Assembly: GCA_013298665.1 (NCBI GenBank)
Contig: JAAFIK010000011.1
Location: 1-64,000, forward strand
Length of the DNA: 64,000 bases
Reading direction: 5' to 3'
DNA from: Chitinophagales bacterium
Lineage (GTDB): Bacteria > Bacteroidota > Bacteroidia > Chitinophagales > Chitinophagaceae
Both the position numbers and the translations under genes were made by a program. The notes beneath the pieces were generated by a model. That model saw only the letters and a list, made by a program, of their open reading frames with translations, was not told the DNA's origin and made no database searches. Positions 1 through 9,753 of the stretch are shown here, one piece after another (positions within the stretch are counted from its first letter, which is position 1; each line of letters starts with the position of its first letter).

Positions 1-1438
1 GTATGTTGCCGTCGCTGGCACCTGCGCAGAAAATATCTTTTTTGACAACACGGGTGATGGCTTTGAACCGTACAACGGCAGAGTCCCTGGCATTACAGTT
101 ACCAAGGTTGGCGGTAACGATATAGATTGTTGGTTGAACCGGCGTGGCTACCGGGTTGCGGATACCGGGATTGCTCAGGGTTGCCGCAGGCGTCCAGGAA
201 TAGGTGGTGTAAGCGCCTCCTGCCTGCAGGTTGACGGTATTGCCCACATTGCAGAGGTAGCTTAATCTTGGGGTTATCTGCAGGGTATCGTAATCCCTGA
301 TCTCCATAATAAGGCTGTCTACCGGCAGCGCATTGCTGCAATTGGCAAGTACATAAATTTTGACAAGTTCAGTTCCTTCGGGCAGGTTATCCACGATGGG
401 ATTCATGTTTACCGTGGCTTCCAGTTGGCCGGGCGGTATGATGAGTGAAGTGGCAGCAGGGTTGTAGTCAACCCCATATGTAGCTGTACCGCTGTATTGC
501 AGGCTAACAGTGGTGGGGGTAGTGCTTGTACGTGGCAGCCGTACTTTGAAACTGCCGGTATGGCAGCCTTCGGCCATAAAGGGCGTACCCAGGGCATCTA
601 CCGGAAACTGGGGGATGATGGTGAGACCCGCCGAATTGAGGCTTCCGGCTTCGAGGAATACACCTGAATCGAGAATCTCATCACTTACGTCTGCAATGGC
701 CAGTTTGAGGTGGTAGGTCTGGCAGGGTTCAACCGCTGCTATGGCCGTAAACACATGTGTAAAACCATTGTGCGTTAATGTAGTGCCGGCACTGTTGTCG
801 GTATAGTACTGGGTAAAAGGAGAGCCGGCCCCCATGTTGCGGCAGGTGTCAATAAACTCGCCCGGGCCTGCAACCCCATTGTTGACCGAATTGATGGCCA
901 CGGGTATATTCGTGCCGGGCACCAGGGCGATATTGACTTTGCCAGGTATGCCCGGGCCGCTGATCAGAAAGGCAAATACATCGTTGAACCGTGAACAATT
1001 GTAAGTCGGGTATTCATCCGAACTGAATACATAACGGAATTTGACACTGTCGCCGATGGGTACAAAGTCAAATTCGAGAACGCAGGCGTCATTGGTGGTG
1101 CCATTGATGAGGCGGTTGAGGTCAAGGTCGCCCGGGGCATTATTGTTATTGTCGGCATCTGTAGTGGCAACCCCGTCCAGGCCAGTTCCCAGCGGACTTG
1201 TTTTTGCCTTGCCCGAAGTGAGTACGATCCCGCTGTCTAAGGGCAGGTTTGATATGATCTTCTTAAATTTGCCATAAGATCCCTTTGCACCGGTGAGGGT
1301 GATGTTGGTAATGGTGATGCCTTCTCCCACAATCGCTTTTGCCATTTGGGTGGCATCGGGACTGGTATCAATGATGAGTTGTCCGCGGGTGGCGGTTACG
1401 CAAAAAAGGCAGAGGAAAAGGGTAAAAATCTTTAACAT
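1..1438 (-). CDS. choice-of-anchor L domain surface protein, C-terminus cut by window edge
   Basis: A long open frame runs leftward from ATG at 1438 and leaves the window still open after about 479 codons. The N-terminus is a signal peptide ([20 protein letters not shown]). Residues about 20-265 match the choice-of-anchor L domain: VLTSGKA, then a core with [20 protein letters not shown] and [14 protein letters not shown] Calx-beta-like segment follows (residues about 285-375), then a PKD-like stretch near 385-450 ([15 protein letters not shown]). Such proteins in Bacteroidota are secreted and usually end in a gliding-motility or type IX sorting domain, which would lie outside this window. 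A near-consensus -7 element (TATCTTTA on the minus strand, 1460-1467) sits about 20 nt upstream. The domain call is firm; ligand and function are unknown. Confidence 0.8.
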   Translation of the reverse strand, partial: MLKIFTLFLCLFCVTATRGQLIIDTSPDATQMAKAIVGEGITITNITLTGAKGSYGKFKKIISNLPLDSGIVLTSGKAKTSPLGTGLDGVATTDADNNNNAPGDLDLNRLINGTTNDACVLEFDFVPIGDSVKFRYVFSSDEYPTYNCSRFNDVFAFLISGPGIPGKVNIALVPGTNIPVAINSVNNGVAGPGEFIDTCRNMGAGSPFTQYYTDNSAGTTLTHNGFTHVFTAIAAVEPCQTYHLKLAIADVSDEILDSGVFLEAGSLNSAGLTIIPQFPVDALGTPFMAEGCHTGSFKVRLPRTSTTPTTVSLQYSGTATYGVDYNPAATSLIIPPGQLEATVNMNPIVDNLPEGTELVKIYVLANCSNALPVDSLIMEIRDYDTLQITPRLSYLCNVGNTVNLQAGGAYTTYSWTPAATLSNPGIRNPVATPVQPTIYIVTANLGNCNARDSAVVRFKAITRVVKKDIFCAGASDGNI

Positions 1439-1612
1439 AAGCTGTTCGGATGGATGGTTAAAGATAGTGTAATCCGGGTATCTGCTGCCCGGTGGGTGTT
1501 AATTTTTGTGCAAAAAGGCGGGAAAGAGGATTGCACAGGGGCGCGCAGACTGATTTTAGCCCCCCAAAACAGGGTTTTACCCCCTGCGTTAAAAAAAGCA
1601 TCCCGAGGGATA

Positions 1613-1643
1613 TTTGTTTATACAAATAATTACCCTACCTTTG
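1613..1643 (+). promoter_or_regulatory. Bacteroidota-type promoter of the rpmB operon
   Basis: TTTG at 1613-1616 and TACCTTTG at 1636-1643 are separated by 19 nt, matching the TTTG / TAnnTTTG consensus of the Bacteroidota primary sigma factor. The element ends 20 nt before the rpmB start. Confidence 0.75.
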
Positions 1644-1663
1644 CACTCCAAAAATTTAGCACA

Positions 1664-1900
1664 ATGGCAAGAGTATGTCAGGTTACAGGCAAGCGGCCGA
1701 TTACCGGAAATAAGGTGTCTCATTCCAACATAAAGACAAAACGCCGGTTTTTACCCAACCTGCAGACCAAGCGGTATTTCCTCGCTGAGGAAGACAAATG
1801 GGTAACCCTGAAAGTGTCTTCTGAAGCCATCAGGACCATCAACAAAAACGGACTGTACAGCGTTGTAAAGGGACTGCGCGCTGCCGGAGAAAAGATCTAA
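1664..1900 (+). CDS. rpmB: 50S ribosomal protein L28
   Basis: A 78-residue basic protein starting [20 protein letters not shown], typical of L28 of the large ribosomal subunit. It carries a single cysteine, so it is the form lacking the paired zinc-binding cysteines. The frame stays open far upstream, but the ATG at 1664 gives the family N-terminus and lies just downstream of a consensus promoter, so upstream starts are rejected. It is the first gene of a compact operon with rpmG and a DUF4295 gene; the 21-nt gap to rpmG indicates co-transcription. Confidence 0.96.
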   Translation: MARVCQVTGKRPITGNKVSHSNIKTKRRFLPNLQTKRYFLAEEDKWVTLKVSSEAIRTINKNGLYSVVKGLRAAGEKI

Positions 1901-1921
1901 TCATCGTTAAATAACTATACA

Positions 1922-2104
1922 ATGGCAAAGAAAGGAAACAGGGTGCAGGTGATACTGGAATGTACCGAACACAAGACGAGCGGTAAACCCGGTACCAGCC
2001 GCTATATTTCTAACAAGAATAAAAAGAACACCCCCGAGCGCCTGGAGCTTAAAAAGTACAACCCTATTCTTAAAAAGGTAACTGTACACAAAGAAATCAA
2101 GTAA
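1922..2104 (+). CDS. rpmG: 50S ribosomal protein L33
   Basis: Sixty residues, [18 protein letters not shown] at the start and the family signature [20 protein letters not shown] in the middle. Component of the large ribosomal subunit. Only one cysteine is present, so this is the zinc-free type. It sits between rpmB and the DUF4295 gene, the usual arrangement in Bacteroidota. Confidence 0.96.
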   Translation: MAKKGNRVQVILECTEHKTSGKPGTSRYISNKNKKNTPERLELKKYNPILKKVTVHKEIK

Positions 2105-2146
2105 TACGGCACTTGCCGAATCAATTTAAAAGTCAACTTATTCATC

Positions 2147-2317
2147 ATGGCAAAAGCAGCTAAAACGGCGATCAAGACGAAGGACCAGAAAGCAGCAGCA
2201 GAGGCAAAGAACTGGAGCAAGGTAATCCGTGCAGTACGCAGTCCGAAAACCGGTGCTTACACATTCAAAGAGTCGATCGTACACAAGGATAAAATTAAAG
2301 AGCACCTCGCTCAATAG
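2147..2317 (+). CDS. DUF4295 family small basic protein
   Basis: A 56-residue Ala/Lys-rich protein (MAKAAKTAIKTKDQKAAAEA at the start, KIKEHLAQ at the end) ending in TAG at 2315-2317. It is too short for many gene finders. Small proteins of this type (DUF4295) lie directly after L33 in Bacteroidota, and here the gap to rpmG is 42 nt. The high lysine content and the operon suggest a role on the ribosome or rRNA, but that is inference; no function is established from the sequence. Confidence 0.85.
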   Translation: MAKAAKTAIKTKDQKAAAEAKNWSKVIRAVRSPKTGAYTFKESIVHKDKIKEHLAQ

Positions 2318-2442
2318 TACCGGGCATGAGAAAAATGTCGTAAAGCTATTCCGCTATCCGGGATGGCTTTTCTTGTTTTACCCGGGTATGCTCATCGCAA
2401 TGATGGATATGGGTCATTTTCATTTGTATAAATAACCAGGTC

Positions 2443-3408
2443 ATGGGATTATTTGATAAACTGTTTGGTAAAAAGCAGCAACAGGAAAGTTTAGAACAGG
2501 GCTTGCAGAAAACGCGGGAGGGCTTTTTCAGTAAGATCACCAAGGCAATTGCGGGTAAAAGTACTGTTGATGAGGAAGTACTCGACAACCTCGAAGAAGC
2601 GCTTGTTGGAGCTGACGTGGGCATTGAAACCACAGTAATGATCATCAAACAGATTGAAAAAAGGGTGGCGCGCGACAAATACCTGAATACCTCGGAACTC
2701 AACCGCATTTTGCGCGAAGAGGTGGAGGCGGTACTTGTGGCTGCACCGCAGGATATGGCTTATGAAAACTATGCACTTCCCGCCGGGCATAAGCCGCATG
2801 TGATTCTTGTGGTAGGGGTAAATGGTGTGGGTAAGACGACCACAATCGGCAAACTGGCGCATAATTTTAAAGCTGCGGGTAAGTCTGTACTGCTTGGTGC
2901 TGCGGATACTTTCCGTGCTGCTGCTGTAGACCAGTTGACGATCTGGAGCGAGCGTACGGGGGTACCCATCGTTAAAAAAGAAATGGGCAGCGACCCCGCT
3001 TCGGTGGCGTTTGATACGGTGAACAGCGGGGTGTCGCGCGGGGTGGATGTTATCCTTATCGATACGGCAGGACGTCTTCACAATAAGACCTACCTGATGG
3101 AGGAACTGAGCAAAATCAAGCGTGTGGTACAAAAAGTAATCCCTGATGCGCCGCATGAAGTGATGCTTGTACTGGATGGCAGTACCGGCCAGAACGCGGT
3201 TGAACAGGCCAGGCAGTTCACGGCTGCCACCGATGTAACTGCACTCACCATTACCAAACTTGATGGTACGGCCAAGGGAGGCGTGGTACTGGCGATTGCC
3301 AGCCAGTTTAAAATACCCGTGAAGTTTATCGGGGTTGGTGAAAAAGCAACCGATCTGCTGGTATTTGACAAAAAGGATTTTGTGGGCGGGTTGTTTGGCA
3401 ATAGCTAA
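2443..3408 (+). CDS. ftsY: signal recognition particle receptor FtsY
   Basis: A 321-residue SRP GTPase, the membrane-associated receptor that docks the SRP-ribosome complex at the translocon. A short N-terminal region is followed by the NG domain. Motifs seen: P-loop GVNGVGKTT near residue 125, DTFRAAA, DTAGRLHNK near residue 206, TKLDGTAKGG near residue 268 and the terminal GVGEKATDLLVF. The long acidic A domain of E. coli FtsY is absent, as is common in this phylum. It lies 125 nt after the DUF4295 gene, the conserved Bacteroidota order. Confidence 0.96.
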   Translation: MGLFDKLFGKKQQQESLEQGLQKTREGFFSKITKAIAGKSTVDEEVLDNLEEALVGADVGIETTVMIIKQIEKRVARDKYLNTSELNRILREEVEAVLVAAPQDMAYENYALPAGHKPHVILVVGVNGVGKTTTIGKLAHNFKAAGKSVLLGAADTFRAAAVDQLTIWSERTGVPIVKKEMGSDPASVAFDTVNSGVSRGVDVILIDTAGRLHNKTYLMEELSKIKRVVQKVIPDAPHEVMLVLDGSTGQNAVEQARQFTAATDVTALTITKLDGTAKGGVVLAIASQFKIPVKFIGVGEKATDLLVFDKKDFVGGLFGNS

Positions 3409-3471
3409 TATATACCGGCCTGCGCTATTGGATGCAAACCTGTTATTTTGTTGCTGCACTGTACAGATCGT

Positions 3472-3505
3472 CTTGTGGCGAATTGCATAATCTTAAATAC
3501 CTTTA
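3472..3505 (+). promoter_or_regulatory. probable promoter of the GH92 gene
   Basis: CTTG at 3472-3475 and TACCTTTA at 3498-3505, one mismatch from TAnnTTTG, spaced 22 nt. It ends 14 nt before the ATG at 3520 and lies downstream of an alternative in-frame start at 3448, which supports the 3520 start. Confidence 0.45.
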
Positions 3506-3519
3506 GCCAAACAATTGCC

Positions 3520-6444
3520 ATGCGTGAACGCTTAATGGTTCTTCTTTTGCTGCTGTGTACGGCAGCAGGATACACTCAAAAAAACTACACCGGATTTGTT
3601 GACCCGTTTATCGGTACGGGCGGGCATGGCCATACGTATCCCGGTGCTGTTTTGCCCCATGGTATGGTACAACTCAGTCCCGATACCCGCCTTGAGGGTT
3701 GGGATGGTTGCAGCGGCTATCATTACAGCGACAGTTTTATCTACGGGTTTACGCATACGCACCTGAGCGGAACGGGCTGCAGTGATTATGGCGATATCCT
3801 GCTGATGCCCATGAGCGGCAAGCCATCGCCGGATAACAAAGTATATGGTTCTGCCTTCAGCCACAGTACAGAAAAGGCGGCTCCGGGGTATTACCAGGTG
3901 CGGTTGGCCGATGATGATATCACGGTGCAACTGACGGCTACCGAAAGGGTGGGTTTGCATCATTACCGGTTCTCCAAAACCGGCCCGGCCAGTATCATCC
4001 TCGACCTTAAACACCGGGATGAGGTATTGGAGTCTTCTCTCCAACTGGCAGACAACAAAACGATTACCGGTATGCGGCGGAGTAAGGCCTGGGCCAGCGA
4101 CCAGTATGTATATTTCGCTATTGAGTTTTCCATCCCTTTTACACAGGCCGGCATCTGGACAAATGACGAATTACTGCCGGCAGGCGTGCGAAAGGCTGAA
4201 AACGCAAAGAACATCAAAGCTTATGTTCAGTTTGCGGAAATGAACAAGCCCGTGGTGATGGCAAAAGTGGCCATCTCCGGCGTAAGCGTGGAAGGTGCGC
4301 TGAAAAACCTCAGGACAGAAATGCCGGGCTGGGATTTTGCTGCTGTTCAAAATATGGCGACACAAAAATGGAACCGCGAACTGGGCAGGATTGCAGTGCA
4401 GGGCGGAACAACAAGCCAGCTGCGGACGTTTTATACAGCGTTGTACCATACAATGGTGGTGCCGAATATCAATATGGATGTGGATGGCCGTTATCGCGGG
4501 CGGGATAACCAGGTGCATAAGGCAGTGGGATTTACCAATTACTCGGTCTTTTCGTTATGGGATACTTACCGGGGTGCGCATCCGCTTTATACGATCATCG
4601 ACCAGGCACGGACGCGTGATTATATCCGGTCTTTCCTGGTGCAGTACCAGCAGGGAGGGCGCTTACCGGTATGGGAACTGAGTGGTTGTGAAACGGATTG
4701 TATGATTGGTTACCACAGTGTACCGGTAATCGTGGATGCTTATATGAAGGGTATTCGTGATTTTGACCAGCGGCTGGCCCTGGAAGCGATGCTGAAGAGT
4801 GCCAACTGGAACCACCTGGGTTTGCCTGCACTGGCGGATCATGGTGTACTGGAGAAAGATGATGAACACGAAAGTGTGAGCAAGACGCTCGAATATGCCT
4901 ATGACGACTGGTGTATCGGTATCTATGCCAAAGCACTGGGCAATACGGCTGTATATAAGCAGTTTATGCGCCGGGCGCAAAGCTGGAAAAACCTCTTTGA
5001 TCCCCAAACGTTTTTTATGCGGCCCCGGAAAAACGGGGACTGGCTGAAACCCTTCGATCCCTATGAGGTGAATAATAATTTTACAGAAGGCAACAGTTGG
5101 CAGTATGCTTTTTATGTGCCACAGGATATGGAACAGTATATCGGGATGCTGGGGGGCAAAAGAATGCTTGAAACAAGGTTAGATAGTATTTTTGGAACAA
5201 CGTCAACCATGACCGGGCTTGAACTGCCGGACATCACCGGGCTTATCGGGCAATATGCACATGGCAATGAACCGAGTCACCATATTGCTTACCTGTACAA
5301 TTTTGCAGGCAAGCCATGGAAGGGGCAGCAAAAAATCCGGTATATCCTTGATCATCTCTATGCAGATCAGCCCGATGGACTTACGGGTAATGAGGATTGT
5401 GGGCAAATGAGCGCCTGGTATGTGCTCAGTGCGATGGGTTTTTATCCGGTAACGCCCGGTACGCAGGATTATATGCTGGGAACGCCATTGTTTCCCGGGG
5501 TTACCCTTCACCTGGAAAATGGCAAATCATTCACCATCCGTGCGAATGAACCGGGTGAGCAAAACTTTTATGTACAAGACGCTTTGCTGAACGGACGACC
5601 GCATAACCAATCCTGGTTTACCCATACGGCAATACTCCGGGGTGGTAACCTCAGTTTGCGTTTGGGGGAAAAGCCCTCAGCATTTGGTACAACCACCGCG
5701 CCGGTAACAAGCATTACTGATGAGCTGATTGTACCCAATCCCGTAATTGATGGAGGTGGGATGGGATTTAAGGGAAAGACTACCGTCAGTATACAGGTCA
5801 ACCAACCCGGGGCTGCTATTTTTTATACCACTGATGGCGCTGACCCCGGCGGACCTTTTGCGCAGGCATATACCATGCCGCTGGACATCAATGCGTCAAC
5901 GGTGGTTAAGGCAATTGCTTATCAGCCTGGTGGGCGGCACAGTTTTGTGACCACCGCCCGTTTTATAAAAGCGCTTCACAACTGGAATGTTACGCTGCAT
6001 ACGCCTTGTGAAAAGCAATATACGGGTGGAGGTAATGACGCGCTTATTGATGGTATCCGTGGCGACCTGAGCTGGCGGAAAGGCAATTGGCAGGGCTGGC
6101 AGAAGGCTGATATGGATATTACGATAGACCTGCAGCAGGTGATGCCTGTGCATACGATTACAACTGGTTTTATACAGGATACCAGGGCCTGGATTGTACT
6201 GCCGAAAATGGTGATTGCGGAATGGTCTGCAGATGGCAAACAGTTTACGGCCCTGCCGCCCTGGCAAAGCAGCTTACCGGTAGATGACCTGACGGTACAG
6301 TTGAAAAAGGCTGCAATCAACGCTGGCGGTGTGCAGGCGCGCTATATCCGTATCCGGGCGTTGCAATACGGACAAATGCCTGCCTGGCACGAAGGTGCTG
6401 GTGGCGATACCCATATTTTTTGTGATGAAGTGGAGGTTGAATAA
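3520..6444 (+). CDS. GH92 family alpha-mannosidase, secreted, with C-terminal accessory domains
   Basis: A 974-residue protein from ATG 3520, with signal peptide MRERLMVLLLLLCTAAGYTQ. Residues about 20-720 match glycoside hydrolase family 92, Ca2+-dependent exo-acting alpha-mannosidases that trim N-glycans. Signatures: DPFIGTGGHGHTYPGA, GTGCSDYGDILLMP, EGNSWQYAFYVPQD (region of the family's catalytic acid), GNEPSHHIAYLYN and GNEDCGQMSAWYV (region of the catalytic base). The C-terminus adds a chitobiase-type module (FYTTDGADP) and a discoidin-like module (residues about 850-974). No SusC/SusD pair is nearby, so it is not in an obvious polysaccharide utilisation locus. Linkage specificity cannot be told from sequence. 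Confidence 0.9.
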   Translation: MRERLMVLLLLLCTAAGYTQKNYTGFVDPFIGTGGHGHTYPGAVLPHGMVQLSPDTRLEGWDGCSGYHYSDSFIYGFTHTHLSGTGCSDYGDILLMPMSGKPSPDNKVYGSAFSHSTEKAAPGYYQVRLADDDITVQLTATERVGLHHYRFSKTGPASIILDLKHRDEVLESSLQLADNKTITGMRRSKAWASDQYVYFAIEFSIPFTQAGIWTNDELLPAGVRKAENAKNIKAYVQFAEMNKPVVMAKVAISGVSVEGALKNLRTEMPGWDFAAVQNMATQKWNRELGRIAVQGGTTSQLRTFYTALYHTMVVPNINMDVDGRYRGRDNQVHKAVGFTNYSVFSLWDTYRGAHPLYTIIDQARTRDYIRSFLVQYQQGGRLPVWELSGCETDCMIGYHSVPVIVDAYMKGIRDFDQRLALEAMLKSANWNHLGLPALADHGVLEKDDEHESVSKTLEYAYDDWCIGIYAKALGNTAVYKQFMRRAQSWKNLFDPQTFFMRPRKNGDWLKPFDPYEVNNNFTEGNSWQYAFYVPQDMEQYIGMLGGKRMLETRLDSIFGTTSTMTGLELPDITGLIGQYAHGNEPSHHIAYLYNFAGKPWKGQQKIRYILDHLYADQPDGLTGNEDCGQMSAWYVLSAMGFYPVTPGTQDYMLGTPLFPGVTLHLENGKSFTIRANEPGEQNFYVQDALLNGRPHNQSWFTHTAILRGGNLSLRLGEKPSAFGTTTAPVTSITDELIVPNPVIDGGGMGFKGKTTVSIQVNQPGAAIFYTTDGADPGGPFAQAYTMPLDINASTVVKAIAYQPGGRHSFVTTARFIKALHNWNVTLHTPCEKQYTGGGNDALIDGIRGDLSWRKGNWQGWQKADMDITIDLQQVMPVHTITTGFIQDTRAWIVLPKMVIAEWSADGKQFTALPPWQSSLPVDDLTVQLKKAAINAGGVQARYIRIRALQYGQMPAWHEGAGGDTHIFCDEVEVE

Positions 6445-6453
6445 GGGGAATGG

Positions 6454-7044
6454 TTACAATACCCTGTACCGTTGTTCCACACGTTCGTCTTTCCACAGGT
6501 TATCCGGACTGATATAGCTGTCTCTGAGTTGAAAAATTATTTTTGCTTTGGCATAGACATCCCGCACCAGTTCTGAGCAGATGTAATTGCGGTTTCTTTC
6601 CCGTTTACCCATTTTAAAGAGGATACGCAGCATGATGCGGAAAATTTCCCGGTTGTCATACGGCCTGGTCAGTTCATCCAGCCCGAAACTGATGCCGGTG
6701 TTGAGGTCTTCTTTGTCAATGGGTATGTTGAGCCGGGTTACAAATATCTTTCCTTTATAAGGTCTTTTTTTTCCTTTATAATCCCTCAGGTATTTGGATA
6801 GGGGGATCAGCCTTATACCTACAAAGGGTTCGGCTTCGAGCAGCAGTACCCGCCCCAGTTCTTCGTCTTTATAGACCACGGCTACATGGCTCCAGGTACT
6901 TTTGGTGAGCCGTTGGATGATTTTTGAAAAGAGGTAACCGCCGCTGCAGAAAACGATATCACCTGTTTTCAGGAATCCCCTGATCTTATCGTATGGTGTT
7001 ACGGATACAGAAGAAAGTTCGCGGGGCGTTAATGCTGCTGCCAT
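6454..7044 (-). CDS. YiiX/permuted NlpC/P60-type papain-like peptidase
   Basis: A 196-residue protein from ATG 7044 (a GTG ten codons upstream, at 7074, is possible). The order of putative active-site motifs is circularly permuted relative to NlpC/P60: histidine in SHVAVVY near residue 57, acidic EAEP near 75 and cysteine in YICSELV near 165. GDIVFCSG near the N-terminus is the typical YiiX/YaeF start. Family members are cysteine peptidases or amidases acting on peptidoglycan or lipid-linked substrates; substrate here is unknown. No clear signal peptide. Converges with the GH92 gene (9-nt gap) and is divergent from the flavoprotein gene. Confidence 0.72.
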   Translation of the reverse strand: MAAALTPRELSSVSVTPYDKIRGFLKTGDIVFCSGGYLFSKIIQRLTKSTWSHVAVVYKDEELGRVLLLEAEPFVGIRLIPLSKYLRDYKGKKRPYKGKIFVTRLNIPIDKEDLNTGISFGLDELTRPYDNREIFRIMLRILFKMGKRERNRNYICSELVRDVYAKAKIIFQLRDSYISPDNLWKDERVEQRYRVL

Positions 7045-7101
7045 AATGATAAGGGGTTTAATGCGCAACTGCACCAGTGGGCAGGAGCCGGCATTTAACT
7101 G

Positions 7102-7109
7102 TATCTTTG
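7102..7109 (+). promoter_or_regulatory. -7 promoter element of the HI0933-family gene
   Basis: TATCTTTG, a perfect TAnnTTTG, 27 nt before the ATG at 7137. No clear -33 box. It lies downstream of an in-frame upstream GTG, supporting the 7137 start. Confidence 0.55.
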
Positions 7110-7136
7110 TTTTTTGTAAATGTACATTGCAATACG

Positions 7137-8372
7137 ATGCAAAGCAAGCGTTTAATCGTGATCGGCGGCGGGGCTGCCGGTTTTTTTTGTGCCATCAATG
7201 CGGCCCGGTTATCACCCGGGCTAAAGGTTACAATTCTTGAAAAAAGCAATAAGTTACTGGCCAAAGTGCGCATCAGTGGTGGCGGTCGTTGTAATGTTAC
7301 CCGGGCCAGCAGTGGTATTGCCGACTTACTGGAAGGCTACCCCCGTGGCGCACGTTTCCTGAAACCCCTTTTTCAACGCTTTTTTACAACCGATACGATA
7401 GACTGGTTTACCGGACGTGGTGTGGCGCTCAAAACTGAAGCCGATGGTCGTATATTCCCGGTTACGGATAACTCGGAAACGATTATTCAATGCCTGCTTC
7501 GTGAAGCGGGTATCTATGGTATCGATATCCGTATGAATACCGGCGTTGTAAAACTGGAGTGTCATGATGATGTATGGCAACTCACCACATTAGCGGGCAA
7601 AACGGAGCAGGCCGATATGGTATGTATTGCTTGTGGCGGCTTTCCCAGGATTGATATGTTTGACTGGATTGCCGCTACGGGTCATCGCATAGAAACACCG
7701 GTACCCTCGCTTTTTACTTTTAATATGCCCGGTCATCCCATCACGGCACTCATGGGATTGAGTGTAGCTGCTGCAACGGTGCGTATCAATGGGATGAAGC
7801 TGGTGGAAACCGGGCCGCTGCTCATCACGCATTGGGGCATGAGTGGTCCGGCCATATTGCGGCTTTCGGCCCGTGCTGCCCGTGTGCTGGCAGACTGCAA
7901 CTACCGGTTTACCCTGCAGGTGAACTGGCTGCCGGCACACCATGAAAATAGTCTCCGCGTCTTCTTTCAGCAATACCGCTTTCAGGCTGCCGCGCGATTT
8001 GTACATACCCGCAATCCTTTTGCCCTGCCACAGCGCTTGTGGGAATACCTGCTGGAACTGTCAGGCATTGCTGAAACGATGCGTTGGGCCGATCTGCCAG
8101 CCAAAGCACAGAACAAATTAGCCAGGCTGCTCTGTGCACACGAATTTGTTGTAACGGGTAAAACGACTTTTAAAGAAGAATTTGTGACCAGTGGAGGTGT
8201 AGATACAGCCGAGATTGATCCGGATACGATGCAGAGCAGGTTGCATAAGGGTCTTTTCTTTGCCGGCGAAACCATCAATGTTGATGGCATTACGGGTGGT
8301 TACAACTTTCAGAATGCATGGGCAACGGGATGGGTGGCTGCACATGGGATAGCTGCCGGGATACAATCCTGA
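7137..8372 (+). CDS. HI0933-family FAD-binding oxidoreductase (YhiN/BaiN-like)
   Basis: A 411-residue flavoprotein. The N-terminal dinucleotide-binding motif is IGGGAAGFFCAINAA, followed by the family signature KVRISGGGRCNVTR. The C-terminal FAD motif is LFFAGETINVDGITGGYNFQ. These place it in the HI0933/YhiN family of NAD(P)/FAD-dependent oxidoreductases. The physiological substrate of most members is unknown. The ATG at 7137 is preferred because the Rossmann fold starts at once and a -7 element lies just upstream. Divergent from the YiiX-like gene. Confidence 0.88.
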   Translation: MQSKRLIVIGGGAAGFFCAINAARLSPGLKVTILEKSNKLLAKVRISGGGRCNVTRASSGIADLLEGYPRGARFLKPLFQRFFTTDTIDWFTGRGVALKTEADGRIFPVTDNSETIIQCLLREAGIYGIDIRMNTGVVKLECHDDVWQLTTLAGKTEQADMVCIACGGFPRIDMFDWIAATGHRIETPVPSLFTFNMPGHPITALMGLSVAAATVRINGMKLVETGPLLITHWGMSGPAILRLSARAARVLADCNYRFTLQVNWLPAHHENSLRVFFQQYRFQAAARFVHTRNPFALPQRLWEYLLELSGIAETMRWADLPAKAQNKLARLLCAHEFVVTGKTTFKEEFVTSGGVDTAEIDPDTMQSRLHKGLFFAGETINVDGITGGYNFQNAWATGWVAAHGIAAGIQS

Positions 8373-8439
8373 TGCTGTTGCCCTCGGGATTATTCACATT
8401 TCTTTCACTTTTACATTTCGATACCCACTACATTTCAGC

Positions 8440-8447
8440 TACTTTTG
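8440..8447 (+). promoter_or_regulatory. -7 promoter element of the LptF/LptG gene
   Basis: TACTTTTG, perfect TAnnTTTG, 15 nt before the ATG at 8463; a weak TTTC at 8415-8418 could act as the -33 box. Confidence 0.55.
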
Positions 8448-8462
8448 CAACGCTTTGGGCGT

Positions 8463-9554
8463 ATGAAGATTATAGACCTTTACATATTAAAGAAGTACCT
8501 GACCACGTTCTTTTTCTGTTTGCTGCTGTTTACAGTAATCGTGGTGGTGGTGGACATCAGTGAGAAAACGGATGACTTTGTCAAATCCGGGTTGTCTTTC
8601 TGGCGTATTACAGTCGATTATTATTTTGGGTTTATTCCCCGTATCACCGCCCTGCTCTTCCCCCTGTTTGTTTTTATTTCAGTAATATTCTTTACTTCAC
8701 GGATGGCTACGCGTTCTGAAGTGGTGGCCATCCTCAGCAGTGGTGTCAGCTTCCGCCGTTTCCTGCTGCCTTTTCTGGTGGGTGGACTTTTTCTGGGCAG
8801 CATGCTCTGGTTGGGTAACCGGTATATGGTACCCAAAGCCAATAAAACCTGGGGCGATTTTGAAGCCAAATATATTGACGTCAATTTTGCTGGGGGCAAG
8901 AACAAAACCTATCTTCAGCATTATTATTTTAAATTAGACTCTTTCTCTTATGCTGGTGTGGGTTTTTATGATACGGTGAGCAAGAACGGGAACACTTTTT
9001 TTATACAACGGTTTGTCAAAAACGAGCTCGTGTATAACCTTCGTGCAGAATCCATCTCATGGGATACCAGTGTGCAGCAATGGAAACTGATCAATGTAAC
9101 TGAACGCTGGGTAAAAGGGGTAAGTGAGGATGTGAAGCGGTCGCCCAATATGCAGATGAAGTACAATTTCCGCCCACGCGATCTGCGGCGTGATGATTAC
9201 CTTAAAGACCAGTTACCGACGCCGGAGCTTAATGAGTTTATCAAACTTGAACGGATGCGTGGTTCTGAGATGGTGAACACCTTGCTGGTGGAAAAGTATA
9301 ACCGGGACAGCATACCTGCTTCTGTGGTGATCCTCACGCTTATCGGGGCCATCCTGTCTTCCCGTAAAGTGCGTGGTGGCAGCGGTCTGCATCTGGCTAT
9401 TGGTGTGGTGATCAGTGTGCTGTATATCTTGTGCAGCCGGTTTGCATTGGTATTTGCCACTAAGGGCAACTTTACCCCCATGCTGGCAGCGTGGTTGCCC
9501 AATATTGTTTTTGGATTGATTGCTGTATATTTTTACCGCAGGGCGCCTAAATAA
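8463..9554 (+). CDS. LptF/LptG-family lipopolysaccharide export permease
   Basis: A 363-residue inner-membrane protein of the YjgP/YjgQ family. It begins MKIIDLYILKKYLTTFFFCL, the family signature, has three N-terminal membrane segments, a periplasmic jellyroll-like domain (residues about 115-265) and three C-terminal segments. LptF and LptG form the permease of the ABC transporter that extracts LPS from the inner membrane into the Lpt bridge. Whether this copy is LptF or LptG cannot be decided by eye, and the partner is not in this window. Confidence 0.88.
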   Translation: MKIIDLYILKKYLTTFFFCLLLFTVIVVVVDISEKTDDFVKSGLSFWRITVDYYFGFIPRITALLFPLFVFISVIFFTSRMATRSEVVAILSSGVSFRRFLLPFLVGGLFLGSMLWLGNRYMVPKANKTWGDFEAKYIDVNFAGGKNKTYLQHYYFKLDSFSYAGVGFYDTVSKNGNTFFIQRFVKNELVYNLRAESISWDTSVQQWKLINVTERWVKGVSEDVKRSPNMQMKYNFRPRDLRRDDYLKDQLPTPELNEFIKLERMRGSEMVNTLLVEKYNRDSIPASVVILTLIGAILSSRKVRGGSGLHLAIGVVISVLYILCSRFALVFATKGNFTPMLAAWLPNIVFGLIAVYFYRRAPK

Positions 9555-9564
9555 GGCGGTGTAT

Positions 9565-9584
9565 AAACTTTTTAATAAAAGTTT
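9565..9584 (+). terminator. weak AT-only hairpin after the LptF/LptG gene
   Basis: AAACTTTT and AAAAGTTT are separated by 4 nt and followed by TTGTTT. The stem is mostly A-T, so terminator strength is doubtful. The rest of 9555-9753 shows no gene. Confidence 0.3.
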
Positions 9585-9753
9585 TGTTTAACAGGGGTAC
9601 ACGGTGTAATTTTAACAGCAGATACAACGTTGCAGAACCCGGGATAAAACTTTCAATGGTTCATGATTGCTTTCTTACTACCAATGATGCATTCCGGGTA
9701 TTTCTGATAACTAAATTTTTCTATCCTTCATCGTACAAATGGTATAATATATT

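Noticed and set aside
2491..3459. Long open frame antisense to ftsY
   Set aside because: Complete overlap with ftsY on the other strand and no recognisable domain.
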